Of a stretch of 64,000 nt of DNA, positions 24,242 to 35,634 are shown in pieces. The notes under the pieces were generated by a model, which made no database searches, was not told where the DNA came from, and was given only the letters and a program-made list of their open reading frames with translations. This DNA is from Viscum album (taxonomy: Eukaryota > Streptophyta > Magnoliopsida > Santalales > Viscaceae). The position numbers and the translations under genes were made by a program. The stretch is from assembly GCA_963277665.1 (NCBI GenBank), contig OY728130.1, positions 428,407,101 through 428,471,100 on the forward strand, in the 5' to 3' direction. Each line of letters begins with the position of its first letter. The stretch's first letter is position 1.

Positions 24242-26082
24242 TGTAACACCCCGAGATTTTATGAAAAATATTCTTTTTAATTTCATTAATGTCGTGTGTT
24301 GTATGCTACACCAAAAGGAGCTTGCACAACACGCATCCTTGACTTGCCTTTCATTACACGCAATTGCGACCTTCCTCGATAGCGTGTGTAGTACGCAATA
24401 CCGAGTTTCACTAAACAACGATATGCTATTAAAATATTATTAAAACTAGCCGTTATGAATAGTAATAACCACTTTTTGAAATTTTGTAAATTTTATTTTT
24501 CAAAATTGACTTCATTTTTGGATTTGTAATATCGAAATTAGCTTAGGGTGAAATTTTGGTACTTTTCGGATAACTTTCATTTTCTGATGAATAGTGAAAA
24601 TTACTAAATTTTAATTAAAAACAACCTTTTTAATCGAAATAATTAATAGTGATAAATTATTAATTTGAGTGGTTTTAAAGTATATTTAGAATATATTTTT
24701 ACAATTTAATACAATGTTGGTCATTGGATGTAATTTCACATTTAAACCAGACATAAACAAGTGTTAATCTTTTAATAGTTATTATCTCTTAAGAACACGC
24801 TATTTGTTTTGACGATGGGAATTAATTTTTAAATTAAGTAATGCAACTGATATTTTTTTAATTTGGTAAAATAGACATCATTTTTCAGTTCATAATATCA
24901 AATATAGCTTAGGCCTAATTTTTGGTATTTTTCTGCAAACTTTCATTTTTTGATGAATAGTGAAACCACTAAGTGGTAGTTAAAAAAAATGAATTTTTCA
25001 TAAAACTTAATTTTACCGCTTCTGTGAGTGGAATTTAAAAAATCCTAGAGACACGGTTGATGTCAGTAAGTAAAATGTGGTTTAATGAGATGAAAATAAT
25101 TTTTGGTGAATAGTAACTTTTTACTTTTTTTTACCACGGTTAAAAGTAAATAGGGTAATTAAAGGTAAAAATGATATTATTATTACCCTAACACATGTCC
25201 TAATTCTATTGGATAAGTGTAATTCGACCAGAAACAACCTTATGAATAAAATATGACCATTTAGACCCACTTGGATTAGATTAGGACATTTATTATTAAT
25301 TTATTTAAAGAAGGGTTAAAATAGTTAAAATCAAAGTTTAATAAGTATATCATTTTTAATATAGGGTTATACATTAGATAAATTCGACTATAAATATTCA
25401 TTAAAAAGCTAAAACGATTTACTATATAATGATATTTTATTTTTAATTTTTATACTTAAATAATTTAATTTATTTATGACACAAAGATGATGCAGTAATT
25501 ATCTTATTAATGCAATATTGACATAATTGATGTTATAAATACCCAAATAAATATAATTTAAGACTTTTTATGAATTATACTAATTTTATAGGTTAATATA
25601 ACATGTTAGTATTGATTTAATTAACTTTTTTATAACTAATCATTCTGTTATGATTTTCAAAAAAATCAATTACTAAATAGTGTCAAAATTGCCATAAAAT
25701 AGTTTTTAAAACAAATATTATATTAGTAATTGTTATATTATTCCAAAAAATCTAAGGTTCGTCCAAATGACTTATATAAGGTTATATATATTAATAATAA
25801 ACAATTTGGGGTTCGTTTGGATTCTTATAGTAAGTTTATTAACCTTATAGTATAAGAACACAAGAAGACACCGTAAAAGTAAAATTATTTTACTTAATGT
25901 TAAATCTAAATGATAAGGTTAAAATAGGAACCTAAACTTGTCTAAATTCTATTGGTTGAGATGATTTAGACACATCCCCACCTTAGATTCTAAATAAATC
26001 AATTTGGAGCTATTTAAAACCGAATTTGACTTTATAATAAAATAATAGTTTTAGTTATTCCAAAGGTGCCCCTCTCCTCCCT

Positions 26083-26089
26083 TATAAAA
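26083..26089 (+). promoter_or_regulatory. TATA box of LTRa
   Basis: TATAAAA lies in a pyrimidine-rich setting (CCTCCCTTATAAAAGGG). The same site is at 33,016 in LTRb and 39,960 in LTRc. Transcription should start about 30 bp downstream. Confidence 0.75.
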
Positions 26090-26425
26090 GGGAACCTCCT
26101 CCCCCTCTTCCTCACACCACTTTGAGCCTTCAAGCTTGGCCAAACCCTGCCAATTTCTCCTCTAAAATTCCCTAGAAACATCCTGTGGTCCTGGTTTTCT
26201 TCAAAGACCAATTTTAGTGCCCTAAAAGGAGATCTCAAAGAGGCGCTTCAAAGAAGAGGTAATGTCCGATTACCAATTATTTCAACTTTATTTCTTCTTC
26301 CACATATTCTTCTTTAGTTTTTTCATAATGAAGTAATAAAATCAGTATCACTCATATACTGATATGTTATTATAATTATGAAACAACCCTATTTCACCAT
26401 CTATCCATCCTATGGAAAACGAAAT

Positions 26426-26850
26426 CACCGCGCGTGTGTACGTACGGAATACCGTCTCCACGCCGTGGTGTAATCTATTTTCCACCACCACCTTACTTGG
26501 ATGGGTATAATGGTGTACATAATAACTATATATAATTATTGTAAAGTGATATTGATTCTGAAATAGTATACATACACTCAAATACAATTCCACGATCATG
26601 AGAACGATATCATCGCTCGTGCGTACTTACGGACTACTGTCTCCACGACGCGATGAGATTCATTCTCCACGTTAACCATTCATGAATGATTATAAAGTAT
26701 ATATAATAAGTAATCATGAAATATATGAAATAATAATGATACTGGATTTATGTGTATATATATTTATTTCATCTACTTAATTCCATTCAACTCAATAAGG
26801 AAACGAAAACAGCGTTCATGCGTACGTACGGCCTACCGTCTCCATGAACG
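26426..26850 (+). repeat. Triple hairpin cluster in LTRa
   Basis: There are three hairpins at 26,426-26,470, 26,611-26,655 and 26,813-26,850. Each has a 22-nt loop of the form NGTACNTACGGNNTACNGTCTC containing or derived from the palindrome CGTACGTACG. The stems are different but still pair: CACC+GCGTG with CACGC+GGTG; CATCGC+TCGTG with CACGA+GCGATG; CGTTCATG with CATGAACG. An inner ACGG/CCGT pair lies within the loop of units 1 and 3. The cluster lies 0.34-0.77 kb downstream of the TATA box, so it should be in the RNA leader. Confidence 0.8.
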
Positions 26851-28451
26851 GTGTATTTATTTCCATTTACTGATCTATTATATATATGTATATTCTGAAT
26901 ATATATTATATATAAATCATGTTTTATATTCTGGAATTAAGTAATCATGATCTAAGTAATCATATGAATAATTACAAGTCAAAACACGGATGACAAATGA
27001 AATAATTTTACCCAAAATGCTCTTTAACATGGAATTTAAAAAAGAACAGGTAATATAAAGTCATAAGTGAACCATATATAATATCATAAAAATGATAATG
27101 ATTCTGTAATAAGTCAATGACATTATTTAAATCATTATACAGGAGGTTTGGACACTTACGAAGAAAATCGGACCTAAGGTAAGGGAAATATCACAATCTC
27201 ATTTTTATCCGAGATTGTTTATACTTTGAAATTTATTGGGGTGTATTTTATCATCCACATCCATGTTTCCTGAATATGTAATATTATTTCCATCCACCTA
27301 CAATTTTTTAAATCCAATTTTACCCTTCGGTGAGTTTTTAGTAAATGATATGAAAAGAATCTTTTGTCGTTTTTCGTACGAGGTACTTTTTGACTTTTCC
27401 GACAAAAGTCCAAGAAGAATGTTTTTTTTAACTTATACGGCATGAATGGATTTTAAAAAAAAAATTCCAAGAAGCTTCCTTTAAAAGTTTTCAAGTATAT
27501 TTTTAATAAACTTCTTTTATTTTAGAATTGTATGACATTTTATGAAAGGAAAAGTGTTTTTTAAGTAGAAAGGATATTTTCCTCAAGAATGGAGTTCAAG
27601 TGTTTAATCAAAATTATTTTCCATCTAAGATAATAAAGGGTTATGTTTCAATAACTATTATTAAATTGATTTTATTATGTTGTGATGGAATTATTTTTAT
27701 GAATTCCTTTATCTTATATGAATTGTTTTATGATGTCACGATGTTTAAGATTCCCATTTTTATTACATGGGTTATGCTATGATGTATGGTTTATGATTTT
27801 GTGGCACACATAATAATGGTATCATTATGAGATGGGTGGGACCTATATCTCCCTCCAATGCATTGGGTAATGATTTTATATCTCATGAGATAGACATGGC
27901 TGGAACGGCAGGTTAAACCGGTTCAGTGAAACAGGACTGAAACGAGGAGTGAACTCGGTTCAGAAATGGACTTTGTCCACTAAGATAGTCTTGGCAATGA
28001 GTCTTGACTAATAAGAAATGATTCTCTATTATTATGTGTGTATGCTACAAAGTTTCATGTTTTATGTTATGATTATTGGGATTACATTTCACTACTTGAT
28101 TTATCCTATGTTATGATATTATGATCTCTTTTGCAGGTTAAGATTTACAAAATGTTATGTTCTTATGAATATGATGTGATTGATATTTCTTTTTTTTACC
28201 CTTACTGAGCATTTGATCTCACCCTTTTATGTTTTCTTTTCCCCAGGATATAAAGAAAGGTTTTAGGTAAAAAAAAAAGAAAGATCTTTATGGGAGATGT
28301 TGAAGATATTTCACCACGATTAGAAGATTATATTCCGAGTTTCCAAAGACACTAAACTATTACGGTCCTTATGTCTTTGTTTTTTTATGTACTAAGTATT
28401 CCGCAAAAGTAATGTAACGTCCATGTACGTTAAGCTCCGGGTCTCTACAGT

Positions 28452-28462
28452 TGGTATCAGAG
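28452..28462 (+). promoter_or_regulatory. PBS, gag-only copy 1
   Basis: TGGTATCAGAG is complementary to the 3' end of plant initiator methionine tRNA. It lies two bases after the LTR end and primes minus-strand DNA synthesis. Confidence 0.92.
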
Positions 28463-28693
28463 AAAAGGTTTAGTCAACCTTTGGAAACTAGGATGCGAGA
28501 ACTTTAGTGAGATCCCTAGAGATATTTCTAAGGTATGTCTAGGGATGTCCCTAAGGTTAAGTATAAGTATAGGTTACAGTAATAGAATTACGGTAACCTA
28601 AGATGTTAGATATTGAAGGTACTCCCCCTTTATTATGTTGTTTTCCCTAGCGTGATTTTTGCCTCTCACACTATTTTTTTTGGGTTTTAGACG

Positions 28694-29809
28694 ATGGCTA
28701 GAACCCGAAGGAACCGTGTTGATCAATGTAATGGAAAATGCAATGATTTTCCTCCTGAACAAACAAATGTTATGGGAGATGGAGTGAAAAATATTATTGC
28801 TATACTTACACAAGCAATGAATCATTCTGGACTTCCAAATGAGCAGAGAAGGGAACAATATTCTATTGAGTCCTTTATGAGGCAACGTCCACCTTCTTTC
28901 AGTGGGTCTTCTGATCCACTTATTGCTGAACAATGGATCATTACCACTGAAAAGATATTTTCAGTTCTTCAATGTTCTGAACAGGATAAAGACATATTAT
29001 CAGTATATCGTTTGGAAGGTGAAGCTGATCAATGGTGGAATCTTATCAAGAATATGAGGCCAAGAGATGAAATTGAGTCCATGGAATGGGACGAGTTCAA
29101 GAACTTATTTTTCAATAAGTACTTCCCTCGTATTCTTCGAACAAAGATGGAGAAGGAGTTTCTTGAACTAAAGCAAAAGGATGATGAATGTGTTGGTATA
29201 TACGAAGCGAATTTTACAAGACTTGCAAGGTATGCATCTGGATTTATTATCCAACCTGAAAGTAAAGTTGATTGATAATTCAGTGGCTTAAAACCAAATC
29301 TTCAAAGGTCATTAGCTATAAGATACTTCAGTAGCTATGAAGAAATTGTGCGTTGTGCTATCAAGGTAGAAATGGAAGTTGGTGTTACTTATCCATCTCA
29401 TAGTTTTGACAAGAAACGAAAGATGGAGTTCAAGGAGAAATCTCAGAATAATGGTGAAAAGAAGATGAATGTTTCCTTATGCTCAAAGTGTAGAAAGAAG
29501 CATCGTAGAGATTGTCTTAAAGGGACTAGAAAATGTTTTAAGTGTGGAAAAGAAGTTCATCGAGCAGCTGAGTGTCGAAGTAATGGAAAAAGGGTTTCTA
29601 ATGATGTGAATAAAGAAAAGACTACAGAGAACGCACCACCAACACTTCAATGCTTCAAGTTCAAGGAAATGGGGCATTATGCTATTAAATTCCCTAATCC
29701 AAGGGTTAGTGATGATCGACATGAGAAACCACTTAATGCAAAGGAAAAAGGGAAGTCACATGCGATCACTATTGGCGATGTTGAATATGACAACGATGTG
29801 GTGGAATGA
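28694..29809 (+). pseudogene. gag: Gag of gag-only element, copy 1
   Basis: The frame is 371 codons, interrupted only by the adjacent stops TGA TAA at 29,273-29,278. Residues about 60-230 match the Retrotrans_gag core (PF03732; GEADQWWNLIKN, FFNKYFPRILRTKMEKEF, YEANFTRLARYA). The C-terminal zinc knuckle reads CFKCGKEVHRAAEC (C-X2-C-X4-H-X4-C, with the usual Gly before His replaced by Val). A second, degenerate knuckle (CFKFKEMGHYA) follows. The start ATG sits three bases after a consensus splice acceptor. The protein is close in type to the Tekay Gag in this window. It would form the particle shell and bind RNA. Confidence 0.93.
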
Positions 29810-31151
29810 TTATGTAATGGGATTCAAAAATAATTTTTTATATAGTATTGTGGAATATTGGAATATTTATGTATTGATCTATTGTGGTTTTCAATAATTT
29901 TATGGTACCGGTAACCATGGAAAGTGATTGAGATATTTTTGGTAAGAAGATGATATGAACATAACAAAGGGATAAAAATATAATTAGATGTTTGATTGTA
30001 TTCATGAGCTCGTGATTGATATAAGGACTAAGTGATATCATGGTTTGAGTATAAAGAATTTGAGGATTTTGGTTTGTGGAAAGTGTTAACTTTTAACTGC
30101 ATTCATGTTTTCACTAAGGTTCAATGAGTATTCATTCTTCAAAAGAATACATGATTAAGATATTCACATGTTTGTAATTTGACCAAAAAGATATATCTTA
30201 TGATATATGGGGGATAAATGATGGCATTCATGTGATTGTTATGTGACATTTCAAGTTATCATTTTCTTTATACTATGAGCTTGGACCGAAGTATTTTAGA
30301 TAAGCCTAAAGATTGGAATGGATTATGTTGTACATAAGTAAGTATTGTTTAAGGATAGAACTTTTTTCTATATTATTGATGGGATGTTATAGTAATATAG
30401 ATTTAGAAAAAGGACAACCTGTAGGACGGGCGACAGCCCATCGCGTCGGACAAAGCTGTGGGAATCGAACCCACAACTAAAGTGCGACTGGCCTTTATCG
30501 CCTACCACTGGCCTACAGGAAGTCCCATTTTAGTATAAACTAGTTTTATTGTATTAAGAAATATGATATATGAATTATAAGTCCATTTTACGAACCATAT
30601 ATTATTAATCTCACTATAGATGGACTTATGTATTTTGATAACTTCTATAACCTTTTGTTTGAGAAAGATTGAATGACCCATCATTCTATCACATGATCTG
30701 CTAACACATCACGAATAACAAATTCATCTTCATTTTATTAAGGGATGAAGTGGAAATTGTTCAATTAGCGAACAACAGTGAGATTGTACTAAAATCATGT
30801 AAGTATTTCTTTTGATGATCTTGAAAACCAAAAATGTTGTCCTAGTGCCCTTATATCTGATGAATCAGATGGTACCTTAGATCATCACAAATCTATGGAT
30901 TTGTGATTGCTGACTTTTCCATAGCCATGTTCTCTACCACTCTCCATCAGAACATGATGGTTATATTTCTCTTCCATATCTATATTTTCATCTATGTGGA
31001 AACCTTGTGATTAGTTTATTTGGGTAACTATTACGATTCTTACTTTTGTTTTTAAAGATTGGTTTTGGTATTCCTTTTTACGATGTGGGTTTATATTAAA
31101 GAAACTTTCAAGGAGTAAACCATTTATAACCCCGGTGAATTTCGAGGGCGA
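29810..31151. other. Non-coding 3' internal region, copy 1
   Basis: No protease, RT or integrase motif is present in any frame, so pol is absent rather than merely decayed. The region contains the tRNA-like module (30,418-30,519) and ends at the PPT. ORFs of 60-72 codons here have no domain. Confidence 0.75.
30418..30519 (-). repeat. tRNA-like module, copy 1
   Basis: This 102-bp unit is bounded by CCTGTAGG and CCTACAGG, which are reverse complements. On the minus strand 72 nt (30,522-30,451) fit tRNA numbering. An A-box-like TAGGCCAGTGG starts at position 8, with a D-loop AGTGGTA. A TAAAG/CTTTA stem stands where the anticodon arm belongs, but with a 10-nt loop. The T arm is perfect (GTGGG-TTCGATT-CCCAC) and carries the B box. 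The two boxes are 33 nt apart, as in a real tRNA. The acceptor stem does not pair, so it is not a working tRNA; a tRNA-derived or SINE-like fragment is likelier. The same unit is at 37,361-37,462. Confidence 0.6.
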
Positions 31152-31159
31152 AATTCATT

Positions 31160-31174
31160 TTAAGGGGGGCAGAA
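31160..31174 (+). promoter_or_regulatory. PPT, gag-only copy 1
   Basis: TTTAAGGGGGGCAGAA lies directly before LTRb, after a 'CGAGGGCGAAATTC' block common before gypsy polypurine tracts. Confidence 0.88.
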
Positions 31175-33015
31175 TGTAACACCCCGAGATTTTATGAAAA
31201 ATATTCTTTTTAATTTCATTAATGTCTTGTATTGTACGCTACAATAAAAGGAGCTTGCATAACACGCATCCTTGACTTTCCTTTCATTACACGCAATCGC
31301 GACCTTCCTCGATAGCATGTGTAGTACGCAATACCGAGTTTCACTAAACAACGATATGCTATTAAAATATTATTAAAACTAGCCGTTATGAATAGTAATA
31401 ACCACTTTTTGAAATTTTGTAAATTTTATTTTTTAAAATGGACTTCATTTTTGGATTTGTAATATCGAAATTATCTTAGGGTGAAATTTTGGTACTTTTC
31501 AGATTACTTTCATTTTCTGATGAATAGTGAAAATTACTAAATTTTAATTAAAAACAACCTTTTTAATCGAAATAATTAATAGTGATAAATTATTAATTTG
31601 AGTGGTTTTAAATTATATTTAGAATATATTTTTACAATTTAATACAATGTTCATCATTGGATGTAATTTTACATTTAAACCAGACATAAACAAGTGTCAA
31701 TCTTTTGATAGTTATTATCTCTTAAGAACACGCTATTTGTTTTGACGATGGGAATTAATTTTTAAATTAAGTAATGCAACTGATATGTTTTTAATTTGGT
31801 AAAATAGACATCATTTTTCAGTTCATAATATCAAATATATCTTAGGCCTAATTTTTGGTATTTTTCTGGAAACTTTCATTTTTTGATGAATAGTGAAACC
31901 ACTAAGTTGTAGTTAAAAAAATGAATTTTTCATACAACTTAATTTTACCACTTCTGTGAGTGGAATTTCAAAAATCCGAGAGACATGGTTGATGTCAGTA
32001 AGTAAAATGTGGATCAATGAGATGAAAATAATTTTTGGTGAATAGTAACTTTTTACTTTTTTTTACCACGGTTAAAAGTAAATTGGGTAATTAAGGGTAA
32101 AAGTGATATTATTATTACCCTAACACATGTCCTAATTCTATTGGATAAGTGTAATTCGACCAAAAACAACCTTAGGAATAAAATATAACCATTTAGGCCC
32201 ACTTGGATTAGATTAGGACATTTATTATTAATTTATTTAAAGAAGGGTTAAAATAGTTAAAATCAAAATTTAATAAGTATATCATTTTTAATATAGATTT
32301 ATACATAAAATAAATTCGACTATAAATATTCATTAGAAATATAAAACGATTTCCTACATAATGATATTTTATTTGTAATTTTTAGACTTTAAATAATTTA
32401 ATTTATTTATGACACAAAGATGATGCAGTAATTATCTTATTAATGAAATATTGACATAATTGATGTTATAAATACCCAAATAAATATAATTTGAGAGTTT
32501 TTATGAATTCCACTAATTTTATACGTTAATATGACATGTTAGTATGGATTTAAGTAACTTTTTTCGAACTAATAATTCTGTTATGATTTTCACAAAAATC
32601 AATTACTAAATAGTGTCAAAATTGACATAAAATAGTTTTTAAAACAAATATTATATTAGTAATTGTTATTTTATTCCTAAAAATCTAAGGATCGGCCAAA
32701 TGACTTAGATAAGGTTATATATATTAATAATAAAAAACTGGGGATTCGTTTGGCTGCTTATAGTAAGTTTATTAAGCTTATAGTATAAGAACACAAGAAG
32801 ACACGGTAAAAGTAAAATTATTTTACTTAATGTTAAATCTAAATGATAAGGTTAAAATAGGAACCTAAACTTGTATAAATTCTATTGGATGAGAGACTTT
32901 AGACCCATACCCACATTAGCTTCGAAATAAATTAATTTGGATCTATTTAAAACCGAATTTGACTTTATAATAAAATAATAGTTTTAGTTATTCCAAAGGT
33001 GCCCCTCTCCTCCCT

Positions 33016-33022
33016 TATAAAA
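33016..33022 (+). promoter_or_regulatory. TATA box of LTRb
   Basis: TATAAAA in the same context as at 26,083. Confidence 0.72.
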
Positions 33023-33359
33023 GGGCACCTCCTCCCCTTCTTCCTCACACCACTTTGAGCTTTCAAGATCGGCCAACCCCTACCAATTTCTCCTATAAAC
33101 TTCCCTAGAAACATCCTAGAGTTCCGGGTCTTCTTCAAAGACCAATTTTAGTGCCCTAAAAGGAGATCTCAAAGAGGCGCTTCAAAGAAGAGGTAATGTC
33201 CGATTACCAATTCTTTCAACTTTATTTCTTCTTACACTTCTTCTTATTTAGTTGTTTCATTATGAAGTAATAATATCAGTATCACTCATATACTTATATG
33301 TTATTATAATTATGAAAAAAACCTATTTCACCATCTATTCATCCTACAGAAAATGAAAT

Positions 33360-33784
33360 CACCGCGCGTGCGTACGTACGGAATACCATCTCCACGCCGT
33401 GGTGTAATCTATTTTCCACCACCACCTTACTTGGATGGGTATAATGGTGTAAAAAATAACTATATATGATTATTGTAAAGTGATATTGATTCTGAAATAG
33501 TATACATACACTCAAATACAATTCCACAATCATGATAATGATATCATTGCTCGTGCGTATGTACAGACTACAGTCTCCACAACGCGATGAGATTCGTTCT
33601 CCGTGTTAACCATTCATGAATGATTATAAAGTATATATAATAAGTAATCATGAAATATATGACATAATAATGATACTAGATTTATTTGTATATATATGTA
33701 TTTTATCTACTTAATTACATTCAACTCAATAAGGAAACGAAAACAGCGTTCATGCGTACGTATGGCCTACCGTCTCCATAAACG
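33360..33784 (+). repeat. Triple hairpin cluster in LTRb
   Basis: Units are at 33,360-33,404, 33,545-33,589 and 33,747-33,784. Unit 1 keeps its stem. Units 2 and 3 have single changes that weaken pairing (CATTGC for CATCGC, CATAAACG for CATGAACG), as expected of an unselected copy. Confidence 0.75.
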
Positions 33785-35387
33785 GTGTATTTCTTTCCAT
33801 TTACTGATCTATTATATATATGTATATTATGAATATATATTATATATAAATCATGTTTTTTATTCTGGAATTAAGTAATCATGATCTAAGTAATTATATT
33901 AATAATTACAAGTCAAAACACGGATGACAAATGAAACGATTTTACCCAAAACGCTCTTTAACATGGAATTTACAAAAGAACAGGTAATATAAAGTCATAA
34001 GTGAACCATATATGATATCATAAAAATGAGTATGATTCTGGAATAAGTCAATGACATTATTTAAATCATTATACAGGATGTTTGGACACTTACGAAGCAA
34101 ATCGGACCTATGCTAAGGGAAATATCACAATATCATTTTTATCCGAGATTGTTTATACTTTGAAATTTACTGGGGTGTATTTTATCATCCACATCTATGT
34201 TTCCTCAATATGTAATATTATTTCCATCCACTTACAATTTTTTAAATCCAATTTTACCCTTCGGTGAATTTTTAGTAAAATATATGAAAGTAATCTTTTG
34301 TCATTTTTCGTACGTGGTACTTTTTGACTTTTCCGACAAAAGTCCGAGAAGAATGTTTTTTTTAAACTTATACGGCATGAATGGATTTTTAAAACATTAT
34401 TTCCAAGAATCTTCCTTTGCAAGTTTTCAAGTTTATTTTTAATCAACTTCTTTTAGTTTAGATTTGTATGACATGTTAAGAAAGGAAAAGTGTTTTTGAA
34501 GTAGAAAGGATATTTTCCTCAAGAATGGAGTTCAAGTGTTTTATCAAAATTATTTTCCATCTAAGATAATAAAGGGTTTTGTTTCTATCCCTATTATTAA
34601 ATTGATTTGATTATGATGTGATGGAATTATTTTTATGAATTCCTTTATCTTATATGAATTGTTTTATGATGTCACGATGTTTAAGATTCCCATTTTTATT
34701 ACATGGGTTATGCTATGATGTATGGTTTATGATTTTGTGGCACACATAAGAATGGTATAATTATGAGATGGGTGGGACCTATATCTCCCTCCAATTCATT
34801 GGGTAATGATTTTATATATCATGAGATAGACATGGTTGGAACGGAAGGTTAAACCGGTTTAGAGAAACAGGACTGAAACGAGGAGTGAACTCGGTTCAGA
34901 AATGGACTTTGTCCACTAAGATAGTCTTGGAAATGAGTCTTGACTAATAAGAAATGATTCTCTATGATTATGTGTGTATTCCACAAAGTTTCATGTTTTA
35001 TTTTATGATTATTGGGATTACATTTCACAACTATGATTTATCCCATGTTATGATATTATGATCTCTTTTGCAGGTTAAGATTTCCAAAATGTTATGTTCT
35101 TATGAATATGATGTGATTGATATTTCTTTTGTTTACCCTTACTGAGCATTTGAGCTCACCCTTTTATGTTTTCTTTTCCCCAGGATATAAAGAAAGGTTT
35201 TAGGTAAAAAAAAGTAAGATCTTTATGGTAGATGTTGAAGATCTTTCACCACGATTAGAAGATTATATTCCGAGTTTCCAAAGACACTAAACTATTACGG
35301 TCCTTGTGTCTGTGTTTTTGTTATGTTCTATGTATTCCGCAAAAGTAATGTAATGTACATGTACGTTAAGCTCTGGTTCTCTACAGT

Positions 35388-35398
35388 TGGTATCAAAG
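35388..35398 (+). promoter_or_regulatory. PBS, gag-only copy 2
   Basis: TGGTATCAAAG: one mismatch to the tRNA-iMet complement (G to A). Confidence 0.85.
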
Positions 35399-35634
35399 GA
35401 AAGGTTTATTCAACCTTTGGAAACTAGGATGCGTGAACTTTACTGAGATCCCTAGGGATATTTCTAAGTTATGTATAGGGATGTCCCTAAGGTTAAGTAT
35501 AAGTATAGGTTATAGTACTAGAATTATGGTAACCTAAGATGTTAGATATTGAAGGTACCCCCCCCCCCCTTTATTATGTAGTTTTCTCTAGCGTTATTTT
35601 TTCCTCTCAAACTATTCTTTTTGGGTTTTAGACG

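Larger units (their letters stand above)
24242..28449 (+). repeat. LTRa of gag-only element, 4.2 kb
   Basis: It is TGTAACACC...TCTCTACA and has near-identical copies at 31,175 and 38,119. Inside, in order, are AT-rich U3, a TATA box (26,083), a predicted splice donor (26,259) and three hairpins (26,426-26,850). About 1.6 kb of unexplained downstream sequence follows. Short ORFs on both strands recur in all three LTRs only because the LTRs are copies. Confidence 0.95.
26259..28690 (+). other. Predicted leader intron, gag-only copy 1
   Basis: The donor is AAGAG|GTAATG at 26,259. The acceptor is a pyrimidine-rich tract ending TTTTAG at 28,690, three bases before the gag ATG. The intron would remove 2.4 kb, including the hairpins, the rest of the LTR and the PBS. 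Equivalent sites occur in copy 2 and in the Tekay copies. This is inference from splice consensus; no transcript was seen. Confidence 0.45.
31175..35385 (+). repeat. LTRb of gag-only element (shared middle LTR)
   Basis: This 4,211-bp middle LTR serves as 3' LTR of copy 1 and 5' LTR of copy 2. It carries the same TATA box (33,016), donor (33,193) and hairpins (33,360-33,784). There is no target-site duplication beside it, so it is not a junction of two separate insertions. Confidence 0.95.
33193..35631 (+). other. Predicted leader intron, gag-only copy 2
   Basis: The donor AAGAG|GTAATG is at 33,193 and the acceptor TTTTAG ends at 35,631, three bases before the gag ATG. It has the same layout and nearly the same length as copy 1. 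Confidence 0.42.

Noticed and set aside
24224..24418. Minus-strand ORF of about 60 codons found again at 31,160 and 38,104
   Set aside because: It persists only because the three LTRs are near copies. Its sequence has no domain and it crosses the LTR boundary.
26348..26599. Minus-strand 83-codon ORF repeated at 33,339 and 40,228
   Set aside because: It overlaps the hairpin units. Openness is shared by descent and the peptide looks random.
30451..30522. Functional tRNA gene on the minus strand
   Set aside because: The T arm and boxes fit, but the acceptor stem does not pair and the anticodon loop has 10 nt.
31175..35385. Two separate gag-only insertions meeting at the middle LTR
   Set aside because: No target-site duplication or second LTR end lies beside the middle LTR. 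PPT and PBS abut it directly, so it is shared.
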